A stretch of 52,503 bases of DNA. Source: an uncultured Clostridia bacterium. GTDB lineage: Bacteria; Bacillota; Clostridia; Christensenellales; Aristaeellaceae. Both the position numbers and the translations under genes were made by a program. Below the pieces are notes generated by a model that was given only the letters and a program-made list of their open reading frames with translations, had not been told where the DNA came from and ran no database searches. The DNA lies in assembly GCA_944333055.1 (NCBI GenBank), contig CALVKT010000018.1, forward strand, positions 1-52,503, in the 5' to 3' direction. Positions 24,820 through 32,880 of this stretch are shown here, piece by piece (positions within the stretch are counted from its first letter, which is position 1; each line of letters starts with the position of its first letter).

Positions 24820-26277
24820 TCAGTTATTCTGCTTCATCTCTTCGAGCAGTTCGCGGACGATCTGCTTCTCGTCAAACGGGTGCTTGACGCCGCAGACGTC
24901 CTGATACGTCTCGTGGCCCTTGCCCGCCAGCACGACGATGTCCCCGCCCACGGCCATCTCCATGGCCTGGCGGATCGCCTCGCGGCGGTTTTCGACCACC
25001 TCATATTTCGCGCCGGTGGGCGCAATTCCCTGCTCGATGGCCGCCAAAATGGCCATCGGATCTTCAAAGCGCGGGTTGTCGCTGGTGAGGATGGCGTAGT
25101 CGGCCAGCTTCCCGGCGATCTCGCCCATCATCGGACGCTTGCCCTTGTCGCGGTCGCCGCCGCAGCCGAAGACCAGGATGATCCGCCCGCGGCAGAACTC
25201 GCGCACGGTGCGCAGGATGTTCTCCAGCGCGTCCGGCGAGTGCGAGTAATCCAGAATCATCCGATACGGCGTGTCGGTGGCGAGCATCTCCACGCGGCCC
25301 GGCACGCTGACCACGGCCTCCAGACCCTTGCGCACGTCGGTCAGCTCCACGCCCAGAATCAGCGCGCAGGCGGCGGCCGCCAGCGCGTTGTAGACGTTGA
25401 ACATGCCGGTGAGCAGCAGATGCACGCGCTCGGAATGAAGGTTGCGCAGGTTGAGCGTAAAGGATACGCCGCTTTCGGTGATCTCGATGTCGCGCGCGAA
25501 GAGATCCGCGCGGCCGCTGATGCCGTAGGTGAGCGTCGGGCAGGTCAGATCCTGCTCGATCTGCGGCGCGGTCTCCTCGTCGACGTTGACCGCCGCGTTG
25601 CGCACCATGCCGGGCGCGAACAGGCGCTTCTTGGCCTCAAAGTACTTCTCCATCGTGCCGAAGAAGTCGAGGTGATCCTGCGAGAGATTGGTATAGGCCG
25701 CCGCCTCAAACGTGACGCCCACCAGCTTGCGCAGCGCCAGCGCGTGCGCGGAGACCTCCATGCACACCACCTGCACGCCCGCATCCGCCATGATGCGCAG
25801 GATGCGGAACATCTCGATCGGATCCGGCGTGGTCAGGCGGCTGGGCAGCTTCGTGGTGCCCGCAATGCAGCCCGTCGTGCCGATGATGCCGCAGCGCACG
25901 CCCGCCGCCTCAAAGATGCTCTTGAGCAGGAATGTGGTCGTCGTCTTGCCCTTGGTGCCGGTGATGCCGACGAGCTTCATGCGCCGCTGCGGATGGCCGT
26001 TGAACGCGCTGGCGATCCGCGTCATCGCGGCGCGCACGTCGGTGACGAGCACCTGCGGGCAAACGATGTCCGGCACGCGCTCCAGCAGGAGAGCCACGCA
26101 GACGTTGTCAGTGGCCTGCGGCTCAAAATCATACGCATCCACCCGGCCGCCGCGGATGCAGAAAAACAGGCCCTTCTCGCACTGCTCGCGCGAATTGGCG
26201 ATCAGGGTCTCGATCTCCGCGTCCGCCGTCAGGCGGATCAGCTCCGGCATATCCTTCGTCAGTTGTGAAAGCTTCAT
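24820..26277 (-). CDS. murE: UDP-MurNAc-tripeptide synthetase, meso-diaminopimelate type
   Basis: This is a 485-residue Mur ligase that adds the third residue of the stem peptide. ATP site GITGTKGKTTTTFLLKSIF; the lysine of the central domain lies after NLSQDHLDFFGTMEKYFEAK. The substrate motif is SDNPRFEDP: DNPR marks ligases that add meso-diaminopimelate rather than lysine, so the wall is probably of the mDAP type. The end, DIVVLAGKGHETYQ, is typical. The ATG at 26277 is used because GGAGG is eight bases away. murF is not adjacent. Confidence 0.96.
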   Translation of the reverse strand: MKLSQLTKDMPELIRLTADAEIETLIANSREQCEKGLFFCIRGGRVDAYDFEPQATDNVCVALLLERVPDIVCPQVLVTDVRAAMTRIASAFNGHPQRRMKLVGITGTKGKTTTTFLLKSIFEAAGVRCGIIGTTGCIAGTTKLPSRLTTPDPIEMFRILRIMADAGVQVVCMEVSAHALALRKLVGVTFEAAAYTNLSQDHLDFFGTMEKYFEAKKRLFAPGMVRNAAVNVDEETAPQIEQDLTCPTLTYGISGRADLFARDIEITESGVSFTLNLRNLHSERVHLLLTGMFNVYNALAAAACALILGVELTDVRKGLEAVVSVPGRVEMLATDTPYRMILDYSHSPDALENILRTVREFCRGRIILVFGCGGDRDKGKRPMMGEIAGKLADYAILTSDNPRFEDPMAILAAIEQGIAPTGAKYEVVENRREAIRQAMEMAVGGDIVVLAGKGHETYQDVCGVKHPFDEKQIVRELLEEMKQNN

Positions 26278-26309
26278 CGTCATTCCTCCATCGTTAGAAC
26301 GTACCTGCG

Positions 26310-28433
26310 TCACGGCACCTGAAACTCGACCGCGACCGTCTCTCCCGCCACGGCGTACGTTCCCGCCGCCGGGCTCTGTTTGACCGCGATGCCGTCGCCC
26401 TGGGCCTGCATGGCCAGTCCGGCACCTCTGAGCGCCTGCGCGCTCTCGCGCATCGGCAGCCCGATCACGTCGGGCACCTGCGTAAATTCCTGTGTGGTCG
26501 GCGCGCGCTCGCCGGTGACGTAGAGCATCGCGCAAAAGCCCTCCGGCACGCTCGTGCCCGCCGGGGGCAGCTGGCCGGTGACCGTCTGCGCCGTGCCGTC
26601 CGTGACGGCGTCGATGCCCGCCTGGCGCAGGATCGCCCGCGCGTCCGTGACGGGCATGCCGGTCACGTCCGGCATGCGCACCGTCGCGCGCGCCTGGCTG
26701 CCGTCCGTCTTCTCGACGCCCAGCAGCGGCAGAATCTCCGAGAAGATCTGCGCCGCGAACGGCGCGGCCGTCGTGCCGCCGTAGTCCGGCTTCACCTGCG
26801 CCTCGTCCACGATGACCAGCACCGCCACCTCCGGATCCTCCACGGGCGCAAAGCCCACGAACGAGCCGATGTGCAGGTTGGCCTCGATCCTTCCGTCCTT
26901 GTAGATCTGCGCCGTGCCCGTCTTGCCGCCGATGGACCAGCCGTCCACCTTCGCGTTCTTTCCGCCGCCCTCGGAGACGACGCTGCCCAGCAGCTCGCGC
27001 ATCGTCGCGCTCGTCTGCGCCGAGATGGGGTTGGCCACCACCGTCGGATGAAAGACCTCGACGGCCTTGCCGTCCTCATTGACAATGGCCTCCACCAGAT
27101 GCGGCTTCATCAGCCGGCCGCCGTTGACCACCGCGCAGGCCGCCGTGATCATCTGAATCGGCGTCACCGCGACACTCTGGCCAAAGCCGATGCGCGCCAG
27201 ATCGACGTCCTTGACGCGATTCTGCGCGATCAGGATGCCCGAAGCCTCGCCGTACAGGTCGATCCCCGTGCGCTTGCCCAGCCCGAACGCGTAAAGATAC
27301 CGGTACAGCCTGTCGCTGCCCAGCCGCAGCGCGAGCTGCGTAAAGACCGGGTTGCACGAGTTTTGCAAAGCCTGTTTCATGCTCTGCGCGCCGTGCGGCG
27401 CGCCCCAGCAGCGCACCGTGCTGCCGCTGACCGTGATACGGCCCGAACAGTAAAACCCCTCCTGCGGGTTCGTCGCGCCGCAGTCGATGGCCGCGGCGGC
27501 TGTGAGCATTTTAAACGTGGAGCCGGGTTCGTATACGTCGCTGATCGACGTCACGCGCATGAGCGCGTTGAGCGTGTCGATGTCCTCGCGCGGCGGGTCC
27601 GCCGGGTCGTACGTCGGTTCCATCGCCATGGCGAGCACCGCGCCGGTGTCCACCTCCATGACGATCGCCTGCACCTGCTGCGCCTCGTTCACCTGCGCGC
27701 ACTCGCGCACGGCGCGCTCCACCGCCGCCTGCACTTCCCTGTCGATGGTCAATCGCAGCGTGTTGCCCGCCTGCGCGGGCACGTAGAGCGTCACGCCGTC
27801 GGGCAGCGTGCGGGCCCTGGCGTCCACCTCGGTCACCATGCGGCCCGGCTCGCCTGCGAGCACGTCCTCGTAGCGCAGCTCCAGGCCGCTCTGCCCGACG
27901 CCGTCCACGTTGCACAGTCCGAGCACCTGCGCCAGACTGCTCCTCATAGGATACCATCTGCTGACGTCTTCGTCAAATGTTATTCCTTCTAATTTCTCGG
28001 ACTCTGCGTCGGTTTCATCGGCCAAAATGGCGCGCAGCCGGTCGACGTCCTCGCGCGGCACCTGCCGGGCCAGCGTGACGGAGGCCGCACTCGTGTTTTG
28101 AAGCCTGCTCAACGTGCGCTCGCGGTTAAGCCCCAGCTCGCGGGCGAGCACGTCCGCCATGCCCTCGGCGTCCTGCACGTCGCGCACCGCCGCGCTGACG
28201 GTGAAGCTGGTGATGGACTGTGCCAGCAGCTTCCCGTTCGTATCCACGATATCGCCCCGGCGCGCGGCGACCGTGCCGCTGCGCGTCCACTGGCGCACGC
28301 CCCGTGCGGTCAGCGCTTGGCTTTGCATCACCTGCAAATCGACCAGCCGCACAAACACGCAAAGAAAAAGGAGGAAAAATCCGCCCATCAACAGGACCAG
28401 CCGCTTTCGTACGGTGGCTCCCGGTGACCGCAA
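26310..28433 (-). CDS. Class B penicillin-binding protein with two PASTA domains (FtsI/SpoVD type)
   Basis: This is a 707-residue septal transpeptidase. One membrane helix at about 10-30, a dimerisation domain starting RRGDIVDTNGKLLA, and a transpeptidase domain with YEPGSTFKM (active Ser305, Lys308), QNSCNPVF (SxN) and GGKTGTAQIY (KTG). Two PASTA domains close the protein, at about 585-645 (MPDVTGMPVTDARAIL) and 650-707 (VPDVIGLPMRESAQAL). Two PASTA repeats fit both vegetative PBP2X-like and sporulation SpoVD proteins. The only in-frame start is TTG, six bases after the ftsL-like stop. Confidence 0.93.
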   Translation of the reverse strand: MRSPGATVRKRLVLLMGGFFLLFLCVFVRLVDLQVMQSQALTARGVRQWTRSGTVAARRGDIVDTNGKLLAQSITSFTVSAAVRDVQDAEGMADVLARELGLNRERTLSRLQNTSAASVTLARQVPREDVDRLRAILADETDAESEKLEGITFDEDVSRWYPMRSSLAQVLGLCNVDGVGQSGLELRYEDVLAGEPGRMVTEVDARARTLPDGVTLYVPAQAGNTLRLTIDREVQAAVERAVRECAQVNEAQQVQAIVMEVDTGAVLAMAMEPTYDPADPPREDIDTLNALMRVTSISDVYEPGSTFKMLTAAAAIDCGATNPQEGFYCSGRITVSGSTVRCWGAPHGAQSMKQALQNSCNPVFTQLALRLGSDRLYRYLYAFGLGKRTGIDLYGEASGILIAQNRVKDVDLARIGFGQSVAVTPIQMITAACAVVNGGRLMKPHLVEAIVNEDGKAVEVFHPTVVANPISAQTSATMRELLGSVVSEGGGKNAKVDGWSIGGKTGTAQIYKDGRIEANLHIGSFVGFAPVEDPEVAVLVIVDEAQVKPDYGGTTAAPFAAQIFSEILPLLGVEKTDGSQARATVRMPDVTGMPVTDARAILRQAGIDAVTDGTAQTVTGQLPPAGTSVPEGFCAMLYVTGERAPTTQEFTQVPDVIGLPMRESAQALRGAGLAMQAQGDGIAVKQSPAAGTYAVAGETVAVEFQVP

Positions 28434-28439
28434 GCCCTT

Positions 28440-29120
28440 TCACTCCCCAATATGAAACACGTTGAGCAAGCCCAGCAGGATGTCGAGCACTTCCACCCTG
28501 GGCTCCTCGGTATTCTGTACCGTCTCCTTCTGCGCCGCGGGCGCCTGAATGTAGATCGTCTCGGTCTGCGCGCGCTCCGGGCGCAGCATGCCCAGCTCGT
28601 TCTGGGCCAGATTGCGGATGCGCTCGCCGCCGCGCGCCTGCTCAAGCTGCTGTTCGAGCTGCTCGTTTTCACGCTCGAAAGCCACCGTGTTCGCCTGATA
28701 CGCGTTGATGCTGCGCTGAATCTCCACGCCGCGGATCATCGCCTGCCCCCAGGCGGCGGTCATCACCATGATGGCGATCAGAAACACCGCGCAGGCGACG
28801 ACGTCGCCGCTCTCCCGCTTGGCCTGCGCCGCCAGCCGGTCGAGGAACGACCGGCGCGCGCGCGGCTTGCGCCGCGCGGCGGTCGAAAACTGCAGGACGG
28901 GCGCTTCCAGCGCGGCCTCGTACGCTTCGCCGGCGTCATAGGCGGGCGCGTCGTTCCAGGGGCGCGCGCTGCGATAACCGGCACGGTTGTAATCGCGCAG
29001 CTCATCCTGCCTGGAGCCGGCAGGCACATCGGCGATGTACATCGGCCGTTCTTCGTCCCGGACATAGCCGGCCTGGCTGTAGCGTCCGCGCACACTGCGC
29101 GCCTTGTATGTGCCTGCCAT
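28440..29120 (-). CDS. FtsL-like division protein
   Basis: About 226 residues, longer than typical FtsL (about 100) because of a cytoplasmic N-terminal region rich in Arg, Tyr and acidic residues. One membrane helix (VVACAVFLIAIMVMTAAW) is followed by a coiled coil with QANTVAFERENEQLEQQLEQ and the motif IRNLAQNELGMLRPE, the standard septum-initiator pattern ending in a GM and a P. Such proteins bridge FtsQ and the FtsWI synthase. A GTG at 29132 is an alternative start. Position between mraZ and ftsI supports FtsL. rsmH, which normally comes before ftsL, is missing. Confidence 0.8.
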   Translation of the reverse strand: MAGTYKARSVRGRYSQAGYVRDEERPMYIADVPAGSRQDELRDYNRAGYRSARPWNDAPAYDAGEAYEAALEAPVLQFSTAARRKPRARRSFLDRLAAQAKRESGDVVACAVFLIAIMVMTAAWGQAMIRGVEIQRSINAYQANTVAFERENEQLEQQLEQARGGERIRNLAQNELGMLRPERAQTETIYIQAPAAQKETVQNTEEPRVEVLDILLGLLNVFHIGE

Positions 29121-29201
29121 CAGTGTATTCACCCATCCTTCCGGCAAGAACCCCTCGTTCCTGCCCGCCGTCTCGATGCCGCGTGCCAAGCACTCGCGCG
29201 C

Positions 29202-29654
29202 TTACACCGGATACTTCTCGTACACGTAGTCCGCCAGATTCTCGAACTGTGCCTCGGTCTCCGCTTCCATCTTCGCATAGACCTCGGCATCCCAAACCTC
29301 GATATAGTGGTTGAGACCCACGAACACGATGTCGCGGGTCAGACCGATTTTGTTGCGCAGCTTGACGGGAATCAGCACGCGCCCCTGCGCGTCCATGCTG
29401 TTTCCGGAGAACGAGACGCTCATCACGTAGCGCTCGTACTGAATGCCGACCCTGTCCATCGGGTTGATGTGCGACAGGCGTTCAAGCTGCTGGTCCCAGA
29501 CGGCCTTGGGGTAGATGGCCACAGCCGTCTTGTTCGGGTTGATGGTGATGGTGAAGTCCTCGCCGAGCGCTTCACGAAACGAGGCGGGGATGATCACGCG
29601 CCCCTTGCCATCCAGCGAGTGGTCAAATGAGCCCGAAAAAGCCATCTGAGCCAT
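29202..29654 (-). CDS. mraZ: Transcriptional regulator MraZ
   Basis: This is a 150-residue AbrB-like DNA-binding protein with the two expected repeats: SLDGKGRVIIPASFREAL and SMDAQGRVLIPVKLRNKI, each with the DxxGR signature. MraZ binds repeats upstream of its own gene and controls the dcw cluster. MAQMAFSG at 29654 is used as start because GGAGG lies ten bases upstream; the ATG 12 bases earlier sits against the ribosome-binding site. Five matching repeats lie upstream. Confidence 0.95.
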   Translation of the reverse strand: MAQMAFSGSFDHSLDGKGRVIIPASFREALGEDFTITINPNKTAVAIYPKAVWDQQLERLSHINPMDRVGIQYERYVMSVSFSGNSMDAQGRVLIPVKLRNKIGLTRDIVFVGLNHYIEVWDAEVYAKMEAETEAQFENLADYVYEKYPV

Positions 29655-29680
29655 GCGCGGCATCCCTCCTTCCCCGTTCA

Positions 29681-29730
29681 AACCACTTTCCACCCTTTCT
29701 CAAATACTTTACACCATTTTACCCCACTTT
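29681..29730 (-). repeat. MraZ box: five tandem 10-base repeats
   Basis: On the minus strand, 29730 to 29681 divides into AAAGTGGGGT, AAAATGGTGT, AAAGTATTTG, AGAAAGGGTG and GAAAGTGGTT. The common AAAGTGG core recurs with a 10-base period, once per helix turn, as in known MraZ binding sites (AAAGTGN repeats). The last two copies are shifted by one or two bases. Confidence 0.8.
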
Positions 29731-29734
29731 TCAA
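29706..29734 (-). promoter_or_regulatory. mraZ / dcw promoter
   Basis: On the minus strand, TTGAAA (29734-29729), 17 bases, TAAAGT (29711-29706). The spacer and -10 lie inside the MraZ repeats, so bound MraZ would block RNA polymerase. Confidence 0.75.
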
Positions 29735-29828
29735 GCACTTGAGCGATGAAGAATTTGCTAAATTGCCAGAAACGTCGTAACATTTGTGTAACATACGGTC
29801 TATAACCTCACGGCGGCAAGACGGACAT

Positions 29829-29860
29829 AAAAAAAGAACGCCGGCATATGCCAGGCGTTC
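29829..29860 (-). terminator. Terminator behind the metallophosphoesterase gene
   Basis: On the minus strand GAACGCC (29860-29854) pairs with GGCGTTC (29842-29836), enclosing GGCATATGCC, followed by seven T. Confidence 0.88.
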
Positions 29861-29877
29861 CGAATCGATATGCGGTT

Positions 29878-30582
29878 TTACAGGCTCACATCCAGCAGCG
29901 CAAAGCGCAGCGCGTCGCAGGAGACGAGGTCATACTGCACGCCGTCGTACAGGCCGGAAAAGCCGCGCTGCACGCTGGGCCCGTGCAGGTGCCCATACAC
30001 GCAGCGCCTGACGCCGTACGCCGTCAGCAGCCGTGCAAACGGCGTGCCGGTTCGGGCGAATTCCGGCAGCAGCGGCGGATAGTGCATCATCGCAAACAGG
30101 GGCCGCTCCCCGGCGATGCGCCGCGCGGCCTGAAGCGACATCTCCAGGCGCAGCACCTCCCGGCGGAATATCTTCTCGTCCTGCGCGCTCGCCGCAGCGC
30201 CGCCCTGGGGCAGCGTCCAGCCGCGCGTGCCGCAGAAGACCACATCGCCCGCGTCGAAGGCGTCGTTCTGCACGGCGTGCATGCCTTCGGGCAGGCACGC
30301 GCGCAGCTGCGTGAGCGAGGACCACCAGTAGTCATGGTTGCCGCGCAGGATGAGCTTTCTGCCCGGCAGCGCCGCGATGCGCCGCAGATCCTCAAGCGCA
30401 TCGGCGAGCTGCATCGCCCAGGAGATGTCGCCGGGGATGAGCACGACGTCCGCATCGCTCACGCGCGCGCGCCAGTCCGCCTCGATGCGCGCAAAGTGGT
30501 TCTCCCAGTGCGGGCCAAAGACATCCATCGGTTTGATGTCGCCGCCCGGCAGATGCAGATCGCCGATTGCAAAGATGCGCAC
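29878..30582 (-). CDS. Metallophosphoesterase
   Basis: This is a 234-residue calcineurin-like phosphoesterase. The dimetal motifs are in order: IFAIGDLHLP (DxH), VVLIPGDISWAM (GDxxW), LILRGNHDYWW (GNHD), FAMMHYPPL (H) and VYGHLHG (GHxH). The GDISWAM and NHDYWW variants match a small cytosolic group of putative phosphohydrolases in Clostridia. The substrate is unknown. It lies 20 bases behind the zinc-ribbon gene, in one transcript. Confidence 0.88.
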   Translation of the reverse strand: MRIFAIGDLHLPGGDIKPMDVFGPHWENHFARIEADWRARVSDADVVLIPGDISWAMQLADALEDLRRIAALPGRKLILRGNHDYWWSSLTQLRACLPEGMHAVQNDAFDAGDVVFCGTRGWTLPQGGAAASAQDEKIFRREVLRLEMSLQAARRIAGERPLFAMMHYPPLLPEFARTGTPFARLLTAYGVRRCVYGHLHGPSVQRGFSGLYDGVQYDLVSCDALRFALLDVSL

Positions 30583-30602
30583 GCGTTCACCTCAAGAAAT
30601 GC

Positions 30603-31004
30603 TCACAGCTCGTCTTCGTTCTCCTGCTCGTCTTCCTCGGCCTCGCGGCTCTTCTCCTCTTCCAGGGAGAGCTGCTCGCCGATCTCCGCAGGCATGTCGT
30701 CGCTCAGGGAATCCAGCTCGATCTCCTGCATCTCGGAGACGTCCTCCATGTCCAGCGCGACGTCCGGCGCGGTATCCGGCTCCTCCACCGACTCGTCGTG
30801 CAGGCCCTGCTGCTGGTTCATCTCCTTGTAGCACATCAGGCACACGTCCTTGCCCGGCATCACCGGGTTCTCATTGCAGATCGAGCACAGCTCAAAGGGA
30901 TCATCGTGCGACTCGCCCTTCATCTCGCGCTTGCACACGGAGCAATACTGCTCCTCTTCCCGAATATAGTTGAGTTCACATCGCGGACACTTGATAAAGC
31001 CCAT
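30603..31004 (-). CDS. Zinc-ribbon protein with acidic tail, unknown function
   Basis: A 133-residue protein. Three CxxC pairs occur in the first 60 residues (CPRC, CSVC, CSIC, then CLMC), giving one or two zinc ribbons; the start MGFIKCPRCELNYIREEEQYC resembles small clostridial zinc-ribbon proteins. The rest is strongly acidic, ending EEDEQENEDEL. AGGAGG stands before the ATG. The link to the metallophosphoesterase gene suggests a common process, not identified. Confidence 0.7.
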   Translation of the reverse strand: MGFIKCPRCELNYIREEEQYCSVCKREMKGESHDDPFELCSICNENPVMPGKDVCLMCYKEMNQQQGLHDESVEEPDTAPDVALDMEDVSEMQEIELDSLSDDMPAEIGEQLSLEEEKSREAEEDEQENEDEL

Positions 31005-31058
31005 AGGCCATCCTCCTGATCAGCGTATATTTTCCATGGCAGCGGGCTGCCAAATCTG

Positions 31059-31088
31059 TTGCGCTCATCCACCGCCGCCCTGTACACT
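31059..31088 (+). promoter_or_regulatory. Possible promoter of the CAP-domain gene
   Basis: TTGCGC (31059-31064), 18 bases, TACACT (31083-31088). A moderate match, 53 bases before the start codon. Confidence 0.45.
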
Positions 31089-31141
31089 GTATGCGTTCCA
31101 CTCACGCCATTTCCCCAACAAAAGCTTTCAAGGAGGAACGC

Positions 31142-31636
31142 ATGAACAAACGCATACTGGCTGCACTCTGCCTGGCCGTCTCGCTGACGGCTGCGGGCGG
31201 CGCCGCGCATGCGGCGGGTGATGCTTCATTCGCCGCACATTATACAACAGCTTCCCTGTCAGCGCAAGAGCAAACGGCAGGAAATCTTCTGAATTCCGAC
31301 CGCGCGCGCTACAATCTCTCCGCACTGACCATCGACCCCGCGCTCTGCCGCATCGCGCGCATCCAGTCCGAGGACATGCGCGACAATCAGTATTTCGCGC
31401 ACACCTCGCCCACATACGGCGATGTGCGCAGCATGCTGCGCCAGTTCGGCTACAGCTTTGCTGCGGCGGGCGAGAACATCGCCCATCACGCCACCGTGGA
31501 GAAGGCGCAGGCCGCCTTCCTCTCCTCGCCCGGTCACCGCAAAAACGTGCTCAGCAGCGCCTACACCAAGGTCGGCATCGGCGTGGCCATCGATGAGAAC
31601 GGCTATGTTTACCTGACCCAGATCTTCGCCCGATAA
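31142..31636 (+). CDS. Secreted CAP/SCP-domain protein
   Basis: A 164-residue exported protein. AAGGAGG lies eight bases before the ATG. Signal peptide MNKRILAALCLAVSLTAAGG ends near AHAAG. The CAP domain (about 40-164) has LLNSDRARYNLSALTID, DNQYFAHTSPTYG, AAGENIAHH and FLSSPGHRKNVLS, the four CAP signatures including the two His of the cavity. Bacterial members such as YkwD are linked to envelope or spore-surface functions; activity is uncertain. It is monocistronic and convergent with a possible small gene. Confidence 0.9.
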   Translation: MNKRILAALCLAVSLTAAGGAAHAAGDASFAAHYTTASLSAQEQTAGNLLNSDRARYNLSALTIDPALCRIARIQSEDMRDNQYFAHTSPTYGDVRSMLRQFGYSFAAAGENIAHHATVEKAQAAFLSSPGHRKNVLSSAYTKVGIGVAIDENGYVYLTQIFAR

Positions 31637-31824
31637 GGCGCGTCACAGGCGCGGGGCACCATCGCCAGCGCGCCGTAAGGCCGCCGCGCCTGGCGCGCGG
31701 GCAGCACGGCGGCCTCCATCGGCGTGAGCGCCGGCATGAACGCCACGCCGGACGCGTCGATGTTCGGCCTGTTCGCGCCGGGCAGCCGCCTCGCCCCCTG
31801 CGCGCATGTTTTGATCTTGCACAT
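31609..31824 (-). CDS. Possible small protein of 71 residues, unknown function
   Basis: An open frame starting MCKIKTCAQGARRLPGANRP with GGGAGGG nine bases before the ATG. Codon third positions are overwhelmingly G or C, as in the neighbouring genes. The last 28 bases overlap the end of the CAP gene on the opposite strand. The sequence has two early Cys and no recognisable domain or signal peptide. It begins directly behind a strong hairpin after holA. The ribosome-binding site is the best argument for it; overlap with the convergent gene argues against. Confidence 0.45.
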   Translation of the reverse strand: MCKIKTCAQGARRLPGANRPNIDASGVAFMPALTPMEAAVLPARQARRPYGALAMVPRACDAPYRAKIWVR

Positions 31825-31826
31825 GA

Positions 31827-31867
31827 AAGAATCCCTCCCGCATCATCGTATGCGGCGAGGGATTCTT
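31827..31867 (-). terminator. Strong hairpin after holA, overlapping a ribosome-binding site
   Basis: An 11-bp stem (31827-31837 with 31857-31867) continues as CCGCA/TGCGG with a one-base bulge. On the minus strand only three T follow, then ATG of the 71-residue frame. It probably ends the walRK operon and also covers the GGGAGGG in its 3' arm. Confidence 0.75.
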
Positions 31868-31875
31868 CGTGTGGG

Positions 31876-32880
31876 TCACGGCTGCAGGAGCGCCAGCATC
31901 AGCCGTTCGAGCGCCGCGTCCTCGCGCAGCGCACCGCGCTTGATGTCGTAATCCGTCTGCACGCACAGCGCCACGCAGGCCCGCAGCGCCTCGTACGTGC
32001 GCCCCCTGATCTGCCGGTTCAGCCGCGTGAGCGCAAAGGGCGGCACGCCCAGCGCCCTGGCCTGCTGCGCCGCGCTGTCCCCGCGCATGGCGCACAGGTG
32101 CATCAGCTGCCTGTAGTGGCGCGTGATCATCGCCAGAATCCCGATGCGCGACTCGCCCGCGGTGAGCAGCACGCCCAGCAGCTCGAAGGCCGCCTGCGCG
32201 CGGCCCTCGCACAGCGCGTCCGCCATGGCAAACACCGTGCACTCTGCCGTGTGCGTGGCGATGCGCTCCACGTCCTGCACCGTGATCGCCGCGCGCTCGC
32301 CCACGTACGCCGCCAGCTTGCTCAGCTCGCCGCTGAGCGCCGTCAGATCGCGGCCGCTGGTGAAGGTGAGCGCCTCGCACGCGGCGCGGTCCATCGTCTT
32401 GCCCAGCGGCCGCAGCGTCTGCGCGATCCAGCGCGCCATCTGCGCATCGTCGAGCGCGTCAAAGGACACCGCTCCCGGCAGCGCGAGCAGCGCTTTGCTC
32501 AGCTTCTTGCGCTTGTCGATCGCCGCGCCCGCGTCAAAGACCAGGCAGGTCGTCTGCGGCACGCGCGGCAAATACGCCGCGAGCAGCTCGCTGTCCTGCG
32601 TCTCGTCCTTCGCCTTGCCGGGCGCAAGCAGGCCGCAGTCCCGCACGACGATCAGCCGGTATTCGCTCATGACCGGCAGCGTCTCGCAGTGCTCGATGAC
32701 CGTCTGCGCCGACGGCGCGCTCAGCTGCGTGCTGTTCATGCTCTCCAGCCCCGGAAAGAGCAGCTTTTTCTCCAGCGCCGCCACCGCGCTGCGGCGGATG
32801 TACGCCTCCGGGCCGTAAAAGAGATAGACGGGCTGCACCTTGCCGGCCTTGAGCGCATCAAAGAACGTCCACTGATCCAT
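31876..32880 (-). CDS. holA: DNA polymerase III subunit delta
   Basis: This is a 334-residue clamp-loader subunit that opens the sliding clamp. The start MDQWTFFDALKAGKVQPVYL with FYGPEAYIRRSAVAALE is the degenerate AAA+ nucleotide-site region of delta. A central RDLTALSGELSKLAAYVGE and a C-terminal helical collar domain with ILAMITRHYRQLMHL and the ALRACVALCVQTDYDIKRG end follow the family. Its ATG overlaps the GerMN lipoprotein stop by one base, so it is translationally coupled to the walRK operon. Confidence 0.92.
   Translation of the reverse strand: MDQWTFFDALKAGKVQPVYLFYGPEAYIRRSAVAALEKKLLFPGLESMNSTQLSAPSAQTVIEHCETLPVMSEYRLIVVRDCGLLAPGKAKDETQDSELLAAYLPRVPQTTCLVFDAGAAIDKRKKLSKALLALPGAVSFDALDDAQMARWIAQTLRPLGKTMDRAACEALTFTSGRDLTALSGELSKLAAYVGERAAITVQDVERIATHTAECTVFAMADALCEGRAQAAFELLGVLLTAGESRIGILAMITRHYRQLMHLCAMRGDSAAQQARALGVPPFALTRLNRQIRGRTYEALRACVALCVQTDYDIKRGALREDAALERLMLALLQP

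Noticed and set aside
23260-26268. A 1002-codon open frame on the plus strand over murD, mraY and murE
   Set aside because: Antisense to three Mur genes with full catalytic motifs; composition is that of a shadow frame.
10264-29860. Similar GGCATATGC cores in the hairpins at 10.28 kb and 29.85 kb, suspected as a dispersed repeat
   Set aside because: Only the inner ten bases agree and the stems differ; two copies are not enough to claim a repeat family.
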